This document shows, one piece after another, positions 50,904-63,574 of a stretch of DNA of 64,000 nucleotides. Each line of letters starts with the position of its first letter. Position 1 is the stretch's first letter. Source of the DNA: Rutidosis leptorrhynchoides (taxonomy: Eukaryota > Streptophyta > Magnoliopsida > Asterales > Asteraceae); assembly GCF_046630445.1 (NCBI RefSeq), contig NC_092333.1:100569501-100633500 (forward strand), read 5' to 3'. Below the pieces are notes generated by a model. The model saw only the letters and a list, made by a program, of their open reading frames with translations, had not been told where the DNA came from and searched no databases. A program made the translations under genes and the position numbers.

Positions 50904-52866
50904 CTCTGTATTATTTCAAGATATTATTAGTATACATAAAATATTACGACGGAGTGATGTCCGAGTGATTTCAAAATAGTTTTTTTTAATGAGTCGAAGC
51001 TAAGGAAATTATGGGTTATAGCTATGGAGGTGAAGGGTATGGTTCATGGGTATGCTCGTGAGGTCAATCTAGTGTTTATCATCTCCGTTGCGTCTACGTA
51101 CTTTCCTGCAAAATTGAATCTCAATATTGATACGTGAGCACTCATAACTTAACTTTTATATATCAATAGTGTATCCCTGACTAGTGCTCGAGTATATAGG
51201 ATTATGCATGCTTGTACATTCGATATTGTCCTTAGATAGGTTTGTTGAATCCTGAATTAGATACATATGCTACTGAGATAGGGTATATGATATGCATGTC
51301 ATTGGAAAGCTAGCGAAAAATTAAGAACTTTTCATTTAGATATCGAATGGTTTCGATGAACGGATTAGAAGTTATAGTCAACTGAATTTTAGTATTATTC
51401 TTAAAATGATTATTATTATTACTATCGTCGTTATTATTTTAATAAAAATATCATTGTTATTATAAAATATCATTATTACTATTATGTTAGTATTATCATT
51501 TTATCATAATAACATTTTTAGTAAATATAAATATTGTTATTTTTTTATAGAATAATAATAATTATTATTACAAAATAATACAACTTTTACTTATTATTAT
51601 TATGATCAATATTATTTTATCAAATAAATAGGGGATACAAAGATATTTTTCACCACGCGTAATATAATTACATTAATAATACTTACCACTATAGTTTTAC
51701 GATATTAAGTGAACTTTATAAATTTTACTACTTAAGATATATAAAAGTATATTTTATCATATATAAATGTTAATATAAATTTTTATTAATAAATGACTTT
51801 TATTATTATAAAATCTAATAAATATATTTAAATATATAAAACGACTATAGTTAAGTTATATAATAAACACGTATAAATTTTAGAAGTCATTTTGGGTCAA
51901 GTTGACTTTTGTTGACGTTTGCATATTAGTCTCGAGCATTAGGATTGTGGTACACTATGACTTGACCAAAAATTGTTAGACAAATATTGACCAACATATA
52001 AATATATATAATTAATATAGGTTCGTGAATCCGAGGCCAACCTTGCACTTGTTAAATGACGTTATATGTATTTTTACTACGAAATACAGTATGGTGAGTT
52101 TCATTTGCTCCCTTTTATATATATTTTTGGGACTGAGAATACATGCGCTGTTTTTATAAATGTTTTACGAAATAGGCACAAGTACTAAAACTAATTCTAC
52201 GTGGGTTTAAACCAGAAATATACCCTTAGCTTGGTAACATTAAATTACTTGTCTATGTACGGTAGGCGCGAATCCTAAAGATAGATCTATTGGGCCTGAC
52301 AAACCTCATCCTGACTATGGGATGCTTTAGTACTTTGAGGTTATTTTAAACACACCTGATCTGGTGTACTTCAGAGGGTAAAACATGAACGTTAAGGCTT
52401 GTTACCGGGTGCCTACAACTTATAGAATACTTTTATACACTTGCGAGTGTACATATATTTATAAACAGAAATCTTGTGGTCTATTAATATATTGAAATGA
52501 TTGTTATGATAAACCTATGAACTCACCAACTTTTTGGTTGACACTTTAAAGCATGTTTATTCTCAGGTATTAAAGAAATATTCCGCTGTGCATTAGCTCA
52601 TTTTAAGGATATTACTTGGAGTCATTCATGGCATATTTTGAAAGACGTTGCATTCGAGTCATTGAGTTCATCAAGATTATTATTAAGCCAATTATAGTTG
52701 GATGTATTATGAAATGGTGTGCATGCCGTTAACTTTCATTGTAAAGAAAGTTTGTCTTTTAAAAACGAATGCAATGTTTGTAAAATGTATCATATAGAGG
52801 TCAAATACCTCGCGATGTAATCAACTATTATGAATTGTTTATAATGTATATGAACGGGTCCTTTCA
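49861..52866 (+). repeat. 3' LTR of element C
   Basis: 3,006 bp. Differences from the 5' LTR are mostly transitions plus microsatellite and T-run length. Confidence 0.96.
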
Positions 52867-52871
52867 GTAAC

Positions 52872-54582
52872 CTTGTTCATAATCTTATTCAATTCATATT
52901 CATATAGCTATCTTATTTTGTGGTATAAAATTTTAACAACAAGAACATTGTTTGAATGATTACAAACTTGTTCGCAAACTAAATAGATCCTTCTAACTTG
53001 AGTTTTAAAACAATTCAAGACCTGTAATATATCATAATGATATGCTAACCTAACAAGATATAACTTGGTTTTACAAAGAACATCTTAAAAACTGAATCTA
53101 CTTCATCGGAGTGCAACCGGGGGCTGTTTTGGGTTGGATAATTAAAAACCATCTTGAACTTTGAATTGGAAGTTCATGTTCTGTAAAAATGATATTTCTT
53201 ATGAATATGTTAACACATAAAAATTTCATGGTTTAACTCAAAGTGTAAGTATTTTTAAAAAAATGATCATTAAATGTTGTTTTTATGATGGAAAATGATC
53301 ACTTTCATAAGTTTCACCAAAGTTTGACCTATAACCTATGATTTCGAATACAAACTAAGGTATTTTCAGTTCATATTCTTAAAATTTGACTCGATCCAAG
53401 GAAGTGGCAAGTTGAACCAACAAAAACGGAGTTGTAATGAAGAAACTACGACTAAAACAAGATTGGTTATCCGAAGCTAGTTTAGCTACGAAAATATTTG
53501 GAGAAAAAGTAAATTAATCATATCTTTTCTAATTAATATGATATTTTATATATAATTACTTATGATTTGATTTTATATATTTCAGGACCACCCGTAAACA
53601 ACATGAGAAGATTAATCATAAGACCTCATGATTGTACGCAACACGTCATTTGACAACACGGTACTTTATGTACGCAACACGTCATTTGACAACATGGTAC
53701 CATGGGTCAAGAGTAATTCTAATCAATACGAATACGATGGGGTCTTTATTTATTTTATTTAAGCAACTAATTGTGGACCACTAACATCGGACTGCTAACT
53801 ACGGACTAAGAAAATATTAAAAGTATATATATATATATATATGTAACGATTACTTAAAAAGAAAATATGTTGATATATTATATATATGGTTAGGTTCGTG
53901 ATATCTATCGGAGACCAAGTCGAATTAAATACCTTCAAGGAAAAAGTGAGTTTCATTTGCTCCCTTTTTAATTGCTTTTGCAATATATATTTTTGGGCTG
54001 AGAATACATGCGCTGCTTTTATAAATGTTTACAAAATAGACACAAGTACTTAAAAATATATTCTACGTTGAGTTGTACCACTGGAATATTTCCCTGTAGC
54101 TTGGTAACTACTATTTACATGGGTATTGTAAACGCGAATCCTGTTGATAGATCTATCGGGCCTGACAACCCCAACCGGACTGGACGACCAATATTCAACG
54201 GTTGCACAGTACTTCGTTTTGGTGACTACACTTGGTACGGTGTAGTGAGATTTTATAATAAAGGGAATATGCGACGTTGATTAAATGTTAAGTATGGTTA
54301 CCAAGTGCTCAACCACTTAGAATGCTTTACATACACTTGCGAGTGTATTATGTTTATGATTATGAAATCTTGTGGTCTATTAACATATTGAAATGGTTGT
54401 TATGATAAACCTATGAACTCACCAACCTTTTGGTTGACACTTTAAAGCATGTTTATTCTCAGGTATAAATTAAGTCTTTCGCTGTGCATTTGCTCAATAT
54501 AAGGACATTACTTGGAGCCGATCATCGCAATGGGACCGAATGTTGATGACTTCGTCCAGGTGGATTAGGACGGGTCCTTTCA
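52872..54582 (+). repeat. Element B 3' LTR, second piece
   Basis: Continues from 42530 after removal of C and matches 35930-37630. Followed by TSD gttta. Confidence 0.95.
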
Positions 54583-54587
54583 GTTTA

Positions 54588-55264
54588 ATTAATGATTGCA
54601 TGAAAACTTAGTAGTAATTGACTTTCAGCTAGTAACTTGAGTTGATCTACTTGGTGTTTAATAGCTTATATAATTTGTCAGTCTATTTGCATATTGATCC
54701 TCATCACAAGATTGGTATGTATCATGTAATTGAATTGAACATGAAGAATTAAGATGTTAGTTATGCACATCAAATATCTAGCATATGCTTTAAATCCTAC
54801 TTATTGATTACTATGCAACACTTAGTTTAACCTATTAAGGGATAATAATTGGTCTATGATTGTTATTCTACTTTGTGTTAATATAAGTTATGAAACTTAT
54901 CTAATATGAATTCCGTATGAATTGATTGTACATGTAATCACTTGTATCTTTACTTGTATCTTTATTTGTATCTTATTTTGAATCTTCAATTCCTTATTTT
55001 ATTTATCTTTAAAAGCAAACTCTTTCCTAAGAGAAATCTATCCCATAAAAGACATAAAAAATATATCTTTAATTCTTTAATAAGAATTAAATAATAAAGC
55101 AACTCTTATCGTTACCACACTTCTCTTGGGACGATAACCTTACATACTACATCTGATCGGGTTTTGTTGCTCGTTAGGGTGTTAAAGTGTATTAAATAAA
55201 GGTTTTATAAATTTAAAAGTTGAAGAATAAGCTAAGCACTACTGCACACACTTTCAACACATCA
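54588..55264 (+). repeat. Element D 5' LTR, third piece
   Basis: Matches about 60451-61101 and ends ACACATCA ahead of the PBS. Confidence 0.93.
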
Positions 55265-55270
55265 ACTTTT

Positions 55271-55288
55271 TGGTGCCGCTGCCGGGGA
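55271..55288 (+). other. Primer-binding site of element D
   Basis: TGGTGCCGCTGCCGGGGA, one base different from the Athila-2 PBS, 6 bp after the LTR. Confidence 0.9.
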
Positions 55289-55691
55289 AGTGAAGCACCT
55301 TCCTTTAGGGGAAGTGTAGCGATGTAAATACGGAGATTGGATATACTTTAGTTATTGATATTTCTTGAAAACGGGTGATGACTGTCTTCCTTTAGGAGAG
55401 GGTTGTTGGGGTTCCGATTTAAAGGCTCCTACCTGAACCTAGACATTGACGGGTCACTTAAGTATTGAAAGATTCAATAGGCCGTGTATGTTTGATTATT
55501 CGTTGTTATGCGATAAAAGTTGTTATTTAATATTTATATTATTAATTACGTCTTTAATAGTTAATATATTTATTAATTTAAAATTTACTTATATCCTAAG
55601 ATATTTCTTAAATAGAAAACTTAAATATATAAATCCTTTAAGGCTTAAAAGATTTTCTCCTAAAACATTTCTTTTCATGATTTTAGATCAC

Positions 55692-57998
55692 ATGATTACT
55701 CGGTCCAAGAAACCGGTCTTACCAAGAACGTTGTCAAATCCTGATATATTATTTAAACTTTCTAAGGATTTGAAAATTGTTAAGAAATTAGATTTCCAAG
55801 AAGGAACTACTTCTAGTGATGATTCATTATCTAGCCTTTCGTCTAGTCTTGATTCTAATTTGGGATCTCTTTTTGGTTCAGAAATTAAAATGACTGATTC
55901 AATGGAAGCGTTAATGAAAGCTGGCCAGGAAAGATTAGGTCATGCTATTACTCAGCCCGAAATAAAAGAAATTTTTGATATTAAGGGTCCTATTTTTCAT
56001 TTGCTAAAAGATAATCAATTTAGGGGTACGGAGAAGGAAGATGCTAATGCCCACATTTATAAATTTAAAGATATTTGTAATCTGTTTAACATTAATAATG
56101 TGGAGAGTAATATTATTTATCTTCGTCTCTTCCCATGGTCACTAAAAGATGAAACTAGGGAATGGTTAAACTCGTTACCTGAAGGAGATATTACTAGTTG
56201 GGATACGATGGTTGAGAAGTTTCTCACTCGATTATTTCCTGCGTCTAAAACTGTCACCCTTCAAACTGAAATTGCTAATTTTCGTCAGAAAAATAACGAG
56301 TCTCTTTATTCTGCTTGGGTTCGATTTGGTCAAATGCTTAGAGGTTGTCCGCAACATGGTTTGGATAAGTTTAAAAATGTAACTACTTTCTATAAGGGTT
56401 GTGATATTGCTACGAGAAGAGAGATTGATACATCTGCTAGAGGAAACATTATGAGCAAAACTGTCGAAGAAGCTGAAACTCTTATTAATAAGTTGGCTGC
56501 TCATTCCCATGAATGGCACCAAGACTTAGATATTTCTCGTTCGGTAAAATCTGTTAGTTTTGATTTTGAAGATATGGTTAAAACTATGAATGTGCAATTG
56601 GGTAATTTAGGAAGGCCAATTGAAAAGCTTACTAAGGAAATGCATATGATTAAGGTAGGTTGTGAAAAATGCTAAGGTCCTCATGCTACTAAAGATTGTG
56701 TTGCTAGTCTTACCATGGAGCAAGTTGAGAATGTTTCGTATGTTAATCAATTTCAAGGAAACTCGAACTACCGTAATAATTATAATACGCCTTATCCTGC
56801 TAATAATAAAAACCCACATGGTTTCTTTCCTGTTAGAGCACCCTTCATTCCAAATTCTTCTAATGATAAGAAATCTAATCTTGAAGAAAGAATCCTCACT
56901 TTCATCAAAAATCAAAATGAAGCTAATGATAACATAAAGGCTCAAATTTCCCTAGTACAAAATAATCATCAAGCGTCCATTCAAAACTTAAAGCGCAACG
57001 TAACTAAGTTATTTAAACTTTTCGAGGGTAAAGTTTCGGTTGAATATGAAGTTTCTAAGGAAGTTCGTTTTGAAAAGGTAAATACGGTTACTTTTATTAA
57101 TATAGATGATAGTGATGACAGTGATGGTTCTGATGATTCTGAATATGATTTTGATAAGGGGCCTAGAGAAAATGATCCTGAATATAATAGGTTTTGGGAA
57201 ACTGTTAAGGGAATATCTAAAAGAGAACATCTTGGAAGAAAAGCAGTCCGTGAATATGTAGCTTCTAGAGGAGCTGATATATTGTGGGAATATGAATTAA
57301 CTGAGGAAGAATTGTCCAAAGAAGTAGAAGAAATGAATGGTGGATATCCTGATTCGGAAGAAGAAGATGTTGCTACTAAATCCAAATCTATTAAAGAAGA
57401 GGACGCTGATTTAGATGAATATGTGGACAAAGTAGTTGAAGAAACAACTCGCAAGATAGATGATGAATCTGAAGAAGCCACAAAGTTCGCTGAATCGTTG
57501 AAAGGAAATAAGCGTTGGGTATTCATTCCGTCACGTGATGAAATTCAAGATGATAATTTGGTTAAGGAAAAGGAATTTGTTAGTGAAGTGCCATTAAAGC
57601 AAATAGAAATTTCAATTTCTGACTTCCCGATAGTTCGTGCTAATTCTAGAGAATTTCATTTCCCTTGTGAAATTAATGGTTCCACATCTGTTCGTGCGTT
57701 AGTTGATAGTAGGTCTAGTGTGAATATTATGCCTTTTAGCATGTTTGAGCGATTGAAGTTAAACACGCTAGAACCTATTGATGGGGTTGTTTATTTTGGT
57801 AATCAAAGCTTAAGTCGTCCGAGGGGTATTGTGAAAAATGTTATGGTTAAAATAGGGTCAACTAAATTTCTTATTCATTTTCTTGTTATGGACATGGTGG
57901 AAAATAAGATCACACCTATTCTTCTAGGAACACCATTTCTGTCCATATCCAAAGCCATCATCAATTATGTCAGTAATACTATTATTATTCATCAATGA
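55692..57998 (+). pseudogene. Element D gag-protease protein, one nonsense codon
   Basis: A single frame of 769 codons with one stop, TAA at 56673-56675. The stop lies inside the zinc knuckle (CEKC*GPHATKDC), consistent with CAA to TAA. The Athila-type gag region is clear (LGHAITQPEI, GTEKEDANAHI, WLNSLPEGDITSWDTMVEKF, MLRGCPQHGLD, AAHSHEWHQD). A long acidic spacer (Asp/Glu/Ser rich, about residues 470-640) separates it from a retropepsin-like domain. The active site there reads VDSRSS in place of VDLGAS (Asp near residue 672), although ILLGTPFL downstream is kept. The Arg at the Gly position would probably destroy catalysis. RT, RNase H and integrase are absent. The start MITRSKKP was chosen as typical of Athila gag. 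An open frame extends upstream to 55446. Confidence 0.88.
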
Positions 57999-58470
57999 CA
58001 CCATAGTGAAACCCTGCCTATAACTGCAAAATCAGGTTTGAAAAGGAAGTTAAATGAGTATGAAAAAAGTAAGTGTGAAGAGAATAAGCCTAAGGAGTAA
58101 TTCTGTAAGAAGAAAATAGACGTGCAAACGACTCTATAATCAAAACTACCTATCCCTTTATATATGTTTATTAGGATATTAGGACTATATTATGTCCGAG
58201 TGTTTTTATTTTATTTCTTTATTATGAATGTAAGAGCAATATAGCTCCTAAGTGTTTAAATGTTTAAGTGATGAAGAATAATTAATAAAATATTATGTTC
58301 TTATTATGTTTGTGTTATTTAATGTTTTGTCAAGTTACTTATTCAATTCAAAAGAAGTCCGCAAAAGTGCTCGCAAATCATTCTATGATCCTACAAATCG
58401 AGTAACATCACTCTTTCCCTTATTTTTAATTATGTCCTTTATTTATTTATTTCATTTCTTTTATTATAAA
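57999..58470 (+). other. Element D region after the protease
   Basis: Non-coding and AT-rich. No trace of RT. A short Lys-rich in-frame tail after the stop may be decayed coding sequence. Confidence 0.5.
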
Positions 58471-58509
58471 TGCAATGAGGACATTGCATAATCTAAGTGT
58501 GGGGAGGGA
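58471..58509 (+). other. Internal hairpin plus PPT-like tract in element D
   Basis: TGCAATG and CATTGCA pair around loop AGGA (58471-58488). TAAGTGTGGGGAGGGA follows at 58494. Confidence 0.68.
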
Positions 58510-59123
58510 AGTGATTAATCACTTGAAAAAGATTATAAAAGATATCAAATTTTCCCGAAAAGGTTGAAAAATGGGTACAATTTTAAATATTTTTGAAAGT
58601 ATAAATTCTTAGTCAAATTTATGTCTTTATACTAACTTAATCTTAATGCTAATAAATAGAACTACTCTCAATTTCGAGATCGGATTACTTGTTTAAGATA
58701 AGAAGTTAAAAGCCAAAAATTGTGAAACGAGTGCAAGCTTATAGCCACTACCATATGTCATAAGAAGCATGGACCACTGAGGCAGCAAAAGAGTCCAAAG
58801 TAAGGGCCATGTTAGAAATTTGCAAAAGTGTAAAGCTAAAAGCTAAGCATGAAAGCAAAAGAAATGAAAAGGAAAAAGAGTTCAATGAAGGTCAACGAAA
58901 GAAAAGAGTTCCAATGAGAACCATACACTTTTTTTAAAGTTAGAAAACAAAAGAGTCCAATGATGACCAAACTGTATAAATCTGACTTAATAACCTTTAG
59001 GACTACTTGTAATCCTTGGTCTGGTTCAGACTAGTTCTTATGAATAATAAATACTAACTTCTTATTAAGACATACTTTTGACTTTGCAATTTTACTTTAA
59101 TACCCATGATATAATTTATAAGG
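58510..59123 (+). other. Element D 3' non-coding region
   Basis: Purine-rich with repeated aaaagagttcaatga-like units (58865-58970). No gene seen. Confidence 0.55.
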
Positions 59124-59162
59124 TTTACTTGAGGACAAGTAAAGGTTTAAGTGTGGAGAATT
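59124..59162 (+). other. Terminal hairpin and polypurine tract of element D
   Basis: TTTACTTG and CAAGTAAA pair around loop AGGA (59124-59143). TTTAAGTGTGGAGAATT then meets the 3' LTR. Confidence 0.75.
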
Positions 59163-61101
59163 TGATAACTCCTAAATTATACAGTTTTTAATAACATTTT
59201 GAGGAGTTATCTTAGTATTTTTGAGTCATTTTGATGCCAAAACATACTAAAATGGGTAAAAATGGGAAAAAGGTATTTCTAATGATTATGTCAAAGTTAT
59301 GTATTAAACAGGATCAAAAATGAAGAAAATTGCAAATCGGCTGTATGAAGCCGCCGGCATGGTTCTAAGGAAGCCGCCAGCATGGTTCTAAGGAAGCTGC
59401 CAGCTTTGAGGATAAAAGTACCAGAATGTTCCAGAATCGATAGAAATTGAAAGAACTTGTTGATCAAGAAAAAGGCAAAGGAAGCCGCTTCCCAATGAAG
59501 CCGCCGGCCTGATTGACACGTTTTCTCAACTTATTGATCAAGTTCAAGTAAAAATAGAAACAAAATCAAGATAAAATAAGAAAGATCCGGCGAATCAAGT
59601 GAAGCCGCCGGCATGGCAATGAAATCGCCGACTTCAGTATGACGGTTACAAGAATGGCTTGCTGATTAAGTTTAACTTGCACGAGGAGTCACCGACTCAA
59701 GGCAAGCCGCCGACTTCCCAATGAAGCCGCCGGCTTGGCCACCGCCCAAGAATCCTATAAATTGAAGCCCCTGGTCTCAGTTTTCATATGTTCAAAAGTT
59801 TAGAAGCAGATAGGTCATTTTTTAGGGGTTTTCTCTACACCCTTAGGTTAGATTTACTCTTTTGTAATCAAGATTCAAGATTTTATTTAAGTATTTTTAA
59901 ATCTACCTTCTTTTCAAGGTATGATTCTATCTTTAATTTATTGTTTTGTCTATTTTATTTTCTGTATTCGTTTATGTTCGTCTTTTACTATGAACTAAAC
60001 GTTCATAGTGATTACGTGGATGAAAGTTAGACTTCATCTGGGATTCAGATGAAGCCGCCAGCTTCACACCCAAGCCGCCAGCTTGGTGTGAAGGAAGCCG
60101 CCGGCTTCGTGCTTCATTCTGTGCAGTTTCTGGTTCTTTTCCAGGTCTGTATGGTTGAGTTTCTGTAATGATATTAAAACTGTTTCGAGTCTGTTTTGTC
60201 TTGATTACACTTGTTTGCCATGCTTAATGATTAAATAACATGATTTTTAGATTGATTAGTCATTGATCTGATAAATCTATTATTTGATTCATGCTACTTG
60301 TTTAGATCTAGTCCATCAAACTTGTTAAATTGAATTGCATGCAACTAAGTTAAAGAGTTTAATAGTGATAAACTTATTTGATTTGAATTACGCTTATATA
60401 ATAAAAGTTGATATTGTTAGGTTTAATCGAAGATCCTTCGTTTGGATTTGTTTAATTAATGATTGCATGAAAACTTAGTACTAATTGACTTTCAGCTAGT
60501 AACTTGAGTTGATCTACTTGGTGTTTAATAGCTTATATAATTTGTCAGTCTATTTGCATATTGATCCTCATCACAAGATTGGTATGTATCATGTAACTGA
60601 ATTGAACATGAAGAATTAAGATGTTAGTTATGTACATCACATATCTAGCATATTCTTTAAATCCTACTTATTGATTACTATGTAACACTTAGTTTAACCT
60701 ATTAATAGATAATAATTGGTCTATGATTGTTATTCTACTTTGTGTTAATATAAGTTATGAAACTTATCTAATATGAATTCCGTATGAATTGATTGTCTTT
60801 ATTTGTATCTTATTTTGAATCTTCAATTCCTTGTTTTATGTATCTTTAAAAGTAAAATCTTTCCTAAGAGAAATCTATCCCATAAAAGACATAAAAAATA
60901 TATCTTTAATTCTTTAATAAGAATTAAATAATAAAGCAACTCTTATCGTTACCACATTTCTCTTGGGACGATAACCTTACATACTACCTCTGATCTGGTT
61001 TTGTTGCTCGTTAGGGTGTTAAAGTGTATTAAATAAAGGTTTTATAAATTTAAAAATTGAAGAATAAGCTAAGCACTACTGCACACACTTTCAACACATC
61101 A
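59163..61101 (+). repeat. 3' LTR of element D
   Basis: 1,939 bp, uninterrupted. It gives the empty-site sequence for both Athila-2 (near 60172) and element B (near 60446). Confidence 0.95.
59346..60110. repeat. GC-rich palindromes in element D 3' LTR
   Basis: Same dispersed gaagccgccggc motifs as 16706-17449, with one extra unit near 59378 and several C-to-T or G-to-A changes. TATA CCTATAAATT is near 59754. Confidence 0.85.
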
Positions 61102-61106
61102 AAAGC

Positions 61107-61564
61107 CTACTATCTGAAGATTGGAACACATTTAATATTTGATCCCAAAGTATGTTTTTGGACCCGTGAGATAAAGAAGGTTGAAGTTTGATACTTCTTA
61201 ATAATTTCTTGAAAAATTGCGTCACAGGAGCAAGATTAAAGGAAAACTACCTATGTGAACATGAGGTTAAGCCGCCTCAAGAAAAGCTTGTGATTTAGCT
61301 TTTGATATGTTCATGAGAGGATTAGGACACATGGCCTTTAACATGTCGGGTTAATTGTAGAGAGTATGAAACTGGTGTGTATATTATCTACAGGTTTTCA
61401 AATGAATTGATGGGTTCAAACTATTAGAGCACCTGATTTTCGAATTCTTACACATGTAATATACTATGTGTAAATTCAATCCATATGACATTTACACTTA
61501 TGCATTAGTTTTCTGTTTGTTGCTATTTTAGTAATCAATGATCATACTAAATTGGGGGGGGAAT
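61107..61564 (+). other. Internal region of element L, 3' segment, with PPT
   Basis: Non-coding. It ends in AATTGGGGGGGGAAT (61550-61564), a strong Copia-style polypurine tract directly before the 3' LTR. Confidence 0.75.
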
Positions 61565-62488
61565 TGTTGGTGATTTTAGCATGATCCAATGTCATTTTAG
61601 TTGATTGGATTGCTAAGTTGAAAGTGATCGAACCATTGAAACGCTACACGGATTTGGAGAGTGTGGAGTACACGTTCGTAAAGTGTAAAATGGTTCGAGG
61701 TTACGTTAGTGAGCTTGGAAATAATGTTTGGAACATTAGAAATACGAAACGCGACTTGAAAGGCTAAACACGCTTGAAAATAAGCTTAAAATTAATTTTG
61801 GTGTTCAGTAGCTTTAAGCCTCGGCGCGGCTCCTGGGCCCGCGTTGCGGCTTAAAGGGTGAAATTGTGACCACGGTGCGGCTCCTGGGCCTGCGGCACGG
61901 CTTAAAGCGTGATTTTAAGGTTGAGAGTTTTGGCATGTTTGGAAGTGTGGTACTTTGTTAGCCCGTGGCACGGCTCCTGGGCCCGCGGCGCGGCTTAACA
62001 CTGAAATCGTTGAAAATGTGCCTTTTCAACCCAAAAGGCACATTTGAACCCCATACGTTTTGGGGTAGTTCCAGGGCATTTAACTGCGATTTTTACATGT
62101 TTATAGACCATTTTAAGTCTAAATACATGAATATTAACTTCCAAGTCACTATTGGGTATGAATCAAAGGTTGTGACTTTTCATCAAACCTTTTGACCCAT
62201 TATAAATACACCCTTTGTGTATTTAGAAAAGGCTCCAGATTTTCAACCTTTTTGCACACTTTCAACTCACAACAATTAGAAGATACTTTCTGCAATTGTT
62301 AGATTGTTTTCTTTTAGGCAAGACAACAATTTCATCTTTTTCTTATCCCAATCGAAACTTCGTGCAACCCGTGGCTAAGTGGGTCGAAATATTTGATTAG
62401 GAAAGTGTTTACACGATTCAAAGATCAATCCGGAGTCATTACCGTTTCATGCACGAAAAGCATTAATTAACACCCCCATTATATAACA
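61565..62488 (+). repeat. 3' LTR of element L
   Basis: 924 bp, collinear with 4107-5030 with many transitions at CG sites. GC-rich repeats lie at 61817-62000 and the TATA box near 62200. Confidence 0.92.
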
Positions 62489-62742
62489 CATAGGAGCGTC
62501 GCTTTTGACCTTAGGAGCACCGCTTTTGACCCTGGAACTTCATTTTCACTCCAAAACTTCACTTGGTTCATTCCTTTGGCCCAAAGGTTGATTCCTTACC
62601 ATAAATATGAACTCTTAGACCACTTTTATCCCGAAACAACTAAATACCACAAACCGCTCACTAATCATCACAACCCGTATCGAAATGCCACGAAAGTAGG
62701 GAGATATTGCGAAGATAAATATGTATATTTTGAGCAATATCA
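62489..62742 (-). mobile_element. Athila-type solo LTR on the minus strand, 5' part
   Basis: Continues the solo LTR after element L. It holds the last two units of the GC minisatellite (62489-62530). The plus-strand end GAGCAATATCA is the LTR start on the minus strand, followed by TSD catac. Confidence 0.72.
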
Positions 62743-62747
62743 CATAC

Positions 62748-63570
62748 TATATTGTGCAACAAGTTGAAAAGCAAAAACAAGTAACACAGAATGATCCAAC
62801 TCCTACTGCATTCTTTGCCAACACAAAGCCTTATAATAACTACAAGAAAGTCAATAAAGATAATAAAGATGACAAGAAATGCACCTTTTGCAACATGGAG
62901 GGGCACACTGCAGATGGTTGTTTTCAAAGGATAGGTTATCAAGATTGGTACAAAGGAAAGAAAAGAAAGAAACAGGTTAAGGTGGCTGCAAATGTTTCAA
63001 CCGAGTTTGGAAATTACATGCCTAGGGATACACCTTTCCATTTGGAGTCTGAGGTTGAGTATCAAAGTGAAAGGGTGGATTTGGATCAGAAATTGGTTAA
63101 TGTTGTATGCCAAAAAATGATGAAAATGTTTAAGGGAAAAAGTGAGGCAGATACTGCAAGCACCTCAAAACCTTATGCAGGTGTATCATACCAAGCCTCC
63201 ATTAAGGTTCTCACTAATCACTATAATCAATTTAATTATAGAAATGATTGGATTATTGACACTGGAGCTTCTTATCATATCTCACATAACATTCAATTAT
63301 TTCAGTCCATTATCAACCTAAAAAGACCTTTAAAAGTTACATTACCAGATGGTAATAGTAAATGGGTTACAAAAGTGGGTAGCATACAGATAACACCAAC
63401 TTTAGTTCTTTCTGAAGTGTTTTTTATTCCTGAATTCCAAATAAACCTATTATCTATTGGCAAGCTTCTTAAGAACAAGTTTCTTATTGCCATTTTCTTT
63501 CCAACATGGTTTATTTTCCAGGACCCTTCAATTAAGCAAGTCATAGCTACTGGAGAGGGTTCAACAATCT
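62748..63570 (+). pseudogene. Copia A gag C-terminus and protease
   Basis: Resumes gag with YIVQQVEKQKQV in the phase left at 2567. A CCHC zinc knuckle CTFCNMEGHTADGC starts at 62880 (C-x2-C-x4-H-x4-C) and binds the genomic RNA. The protease active site WIIDTGASYH has its Asp at 63258 and intact DTG. LPDGNSKWVTKVGSI and FIPEFQINLLSIGKL are typical of the stretch between protease and integrase in Copia. Near 63555-63570 a frameshift moves the reading frame, so the polyprotein is broken here also. Apparent starts near 62721 fall inside the inserted solo LTR and are not real. Confidence 0.93.
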
Positions 63571-63574
63571 TTAC

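Larger units (their letters stand above)
42531..52866 (+). mobile_element. Element C: Tekay-like non-autonomous LTR retrotransposon, innermost insertion
   Basis: LTRs at 42531-45545 and 49861-52866 start TGTGACGACCCGG and end GGGTCCTTTCA. TSD gtaac lies at 42526-42530 and 52867-52871, and the unbroken site is seen in the B 5' LTR near 35930. Only about 23 substitutions separate the LTRs by eye (under 1%), so it is the youngest element here. The internal content mirrors element B. Confidence 0.96.
34944..54582 (+). mobile_element. Element B: Tekay-like non-autonomous LTR retrotransposon
   Basis: LTRs are 34944-37630 (2,687 bp) and 41547-42530 joined to 52872-54582 (2,695 bp), starting TGTAATGACCCGG and ending GGGTCCTTTCA. 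TSD gttta lies at 34939-34943 and 54583-54587. It has a Met-type PBS. A remnant of a pol C-terminus (NFGDEISLTG) precedes the 3' LTR, as in Tekay/Del chromoviruses. No RT, RNase H or integrase is found in the 3.9-kb internal region. Instead it holds a small sense ORF, a PABP gene fragment, hairpins and an antisense ORF, all shared with element C. Confidence 0.92.

Noticed and set aside
62721-62747. ATG-initiated gene starting inside the solo LTR and running to 63635
   Set aside because: The first nine codons belong to the inserted LTR. The coding sequence is Copia A gag resuming at 62748.
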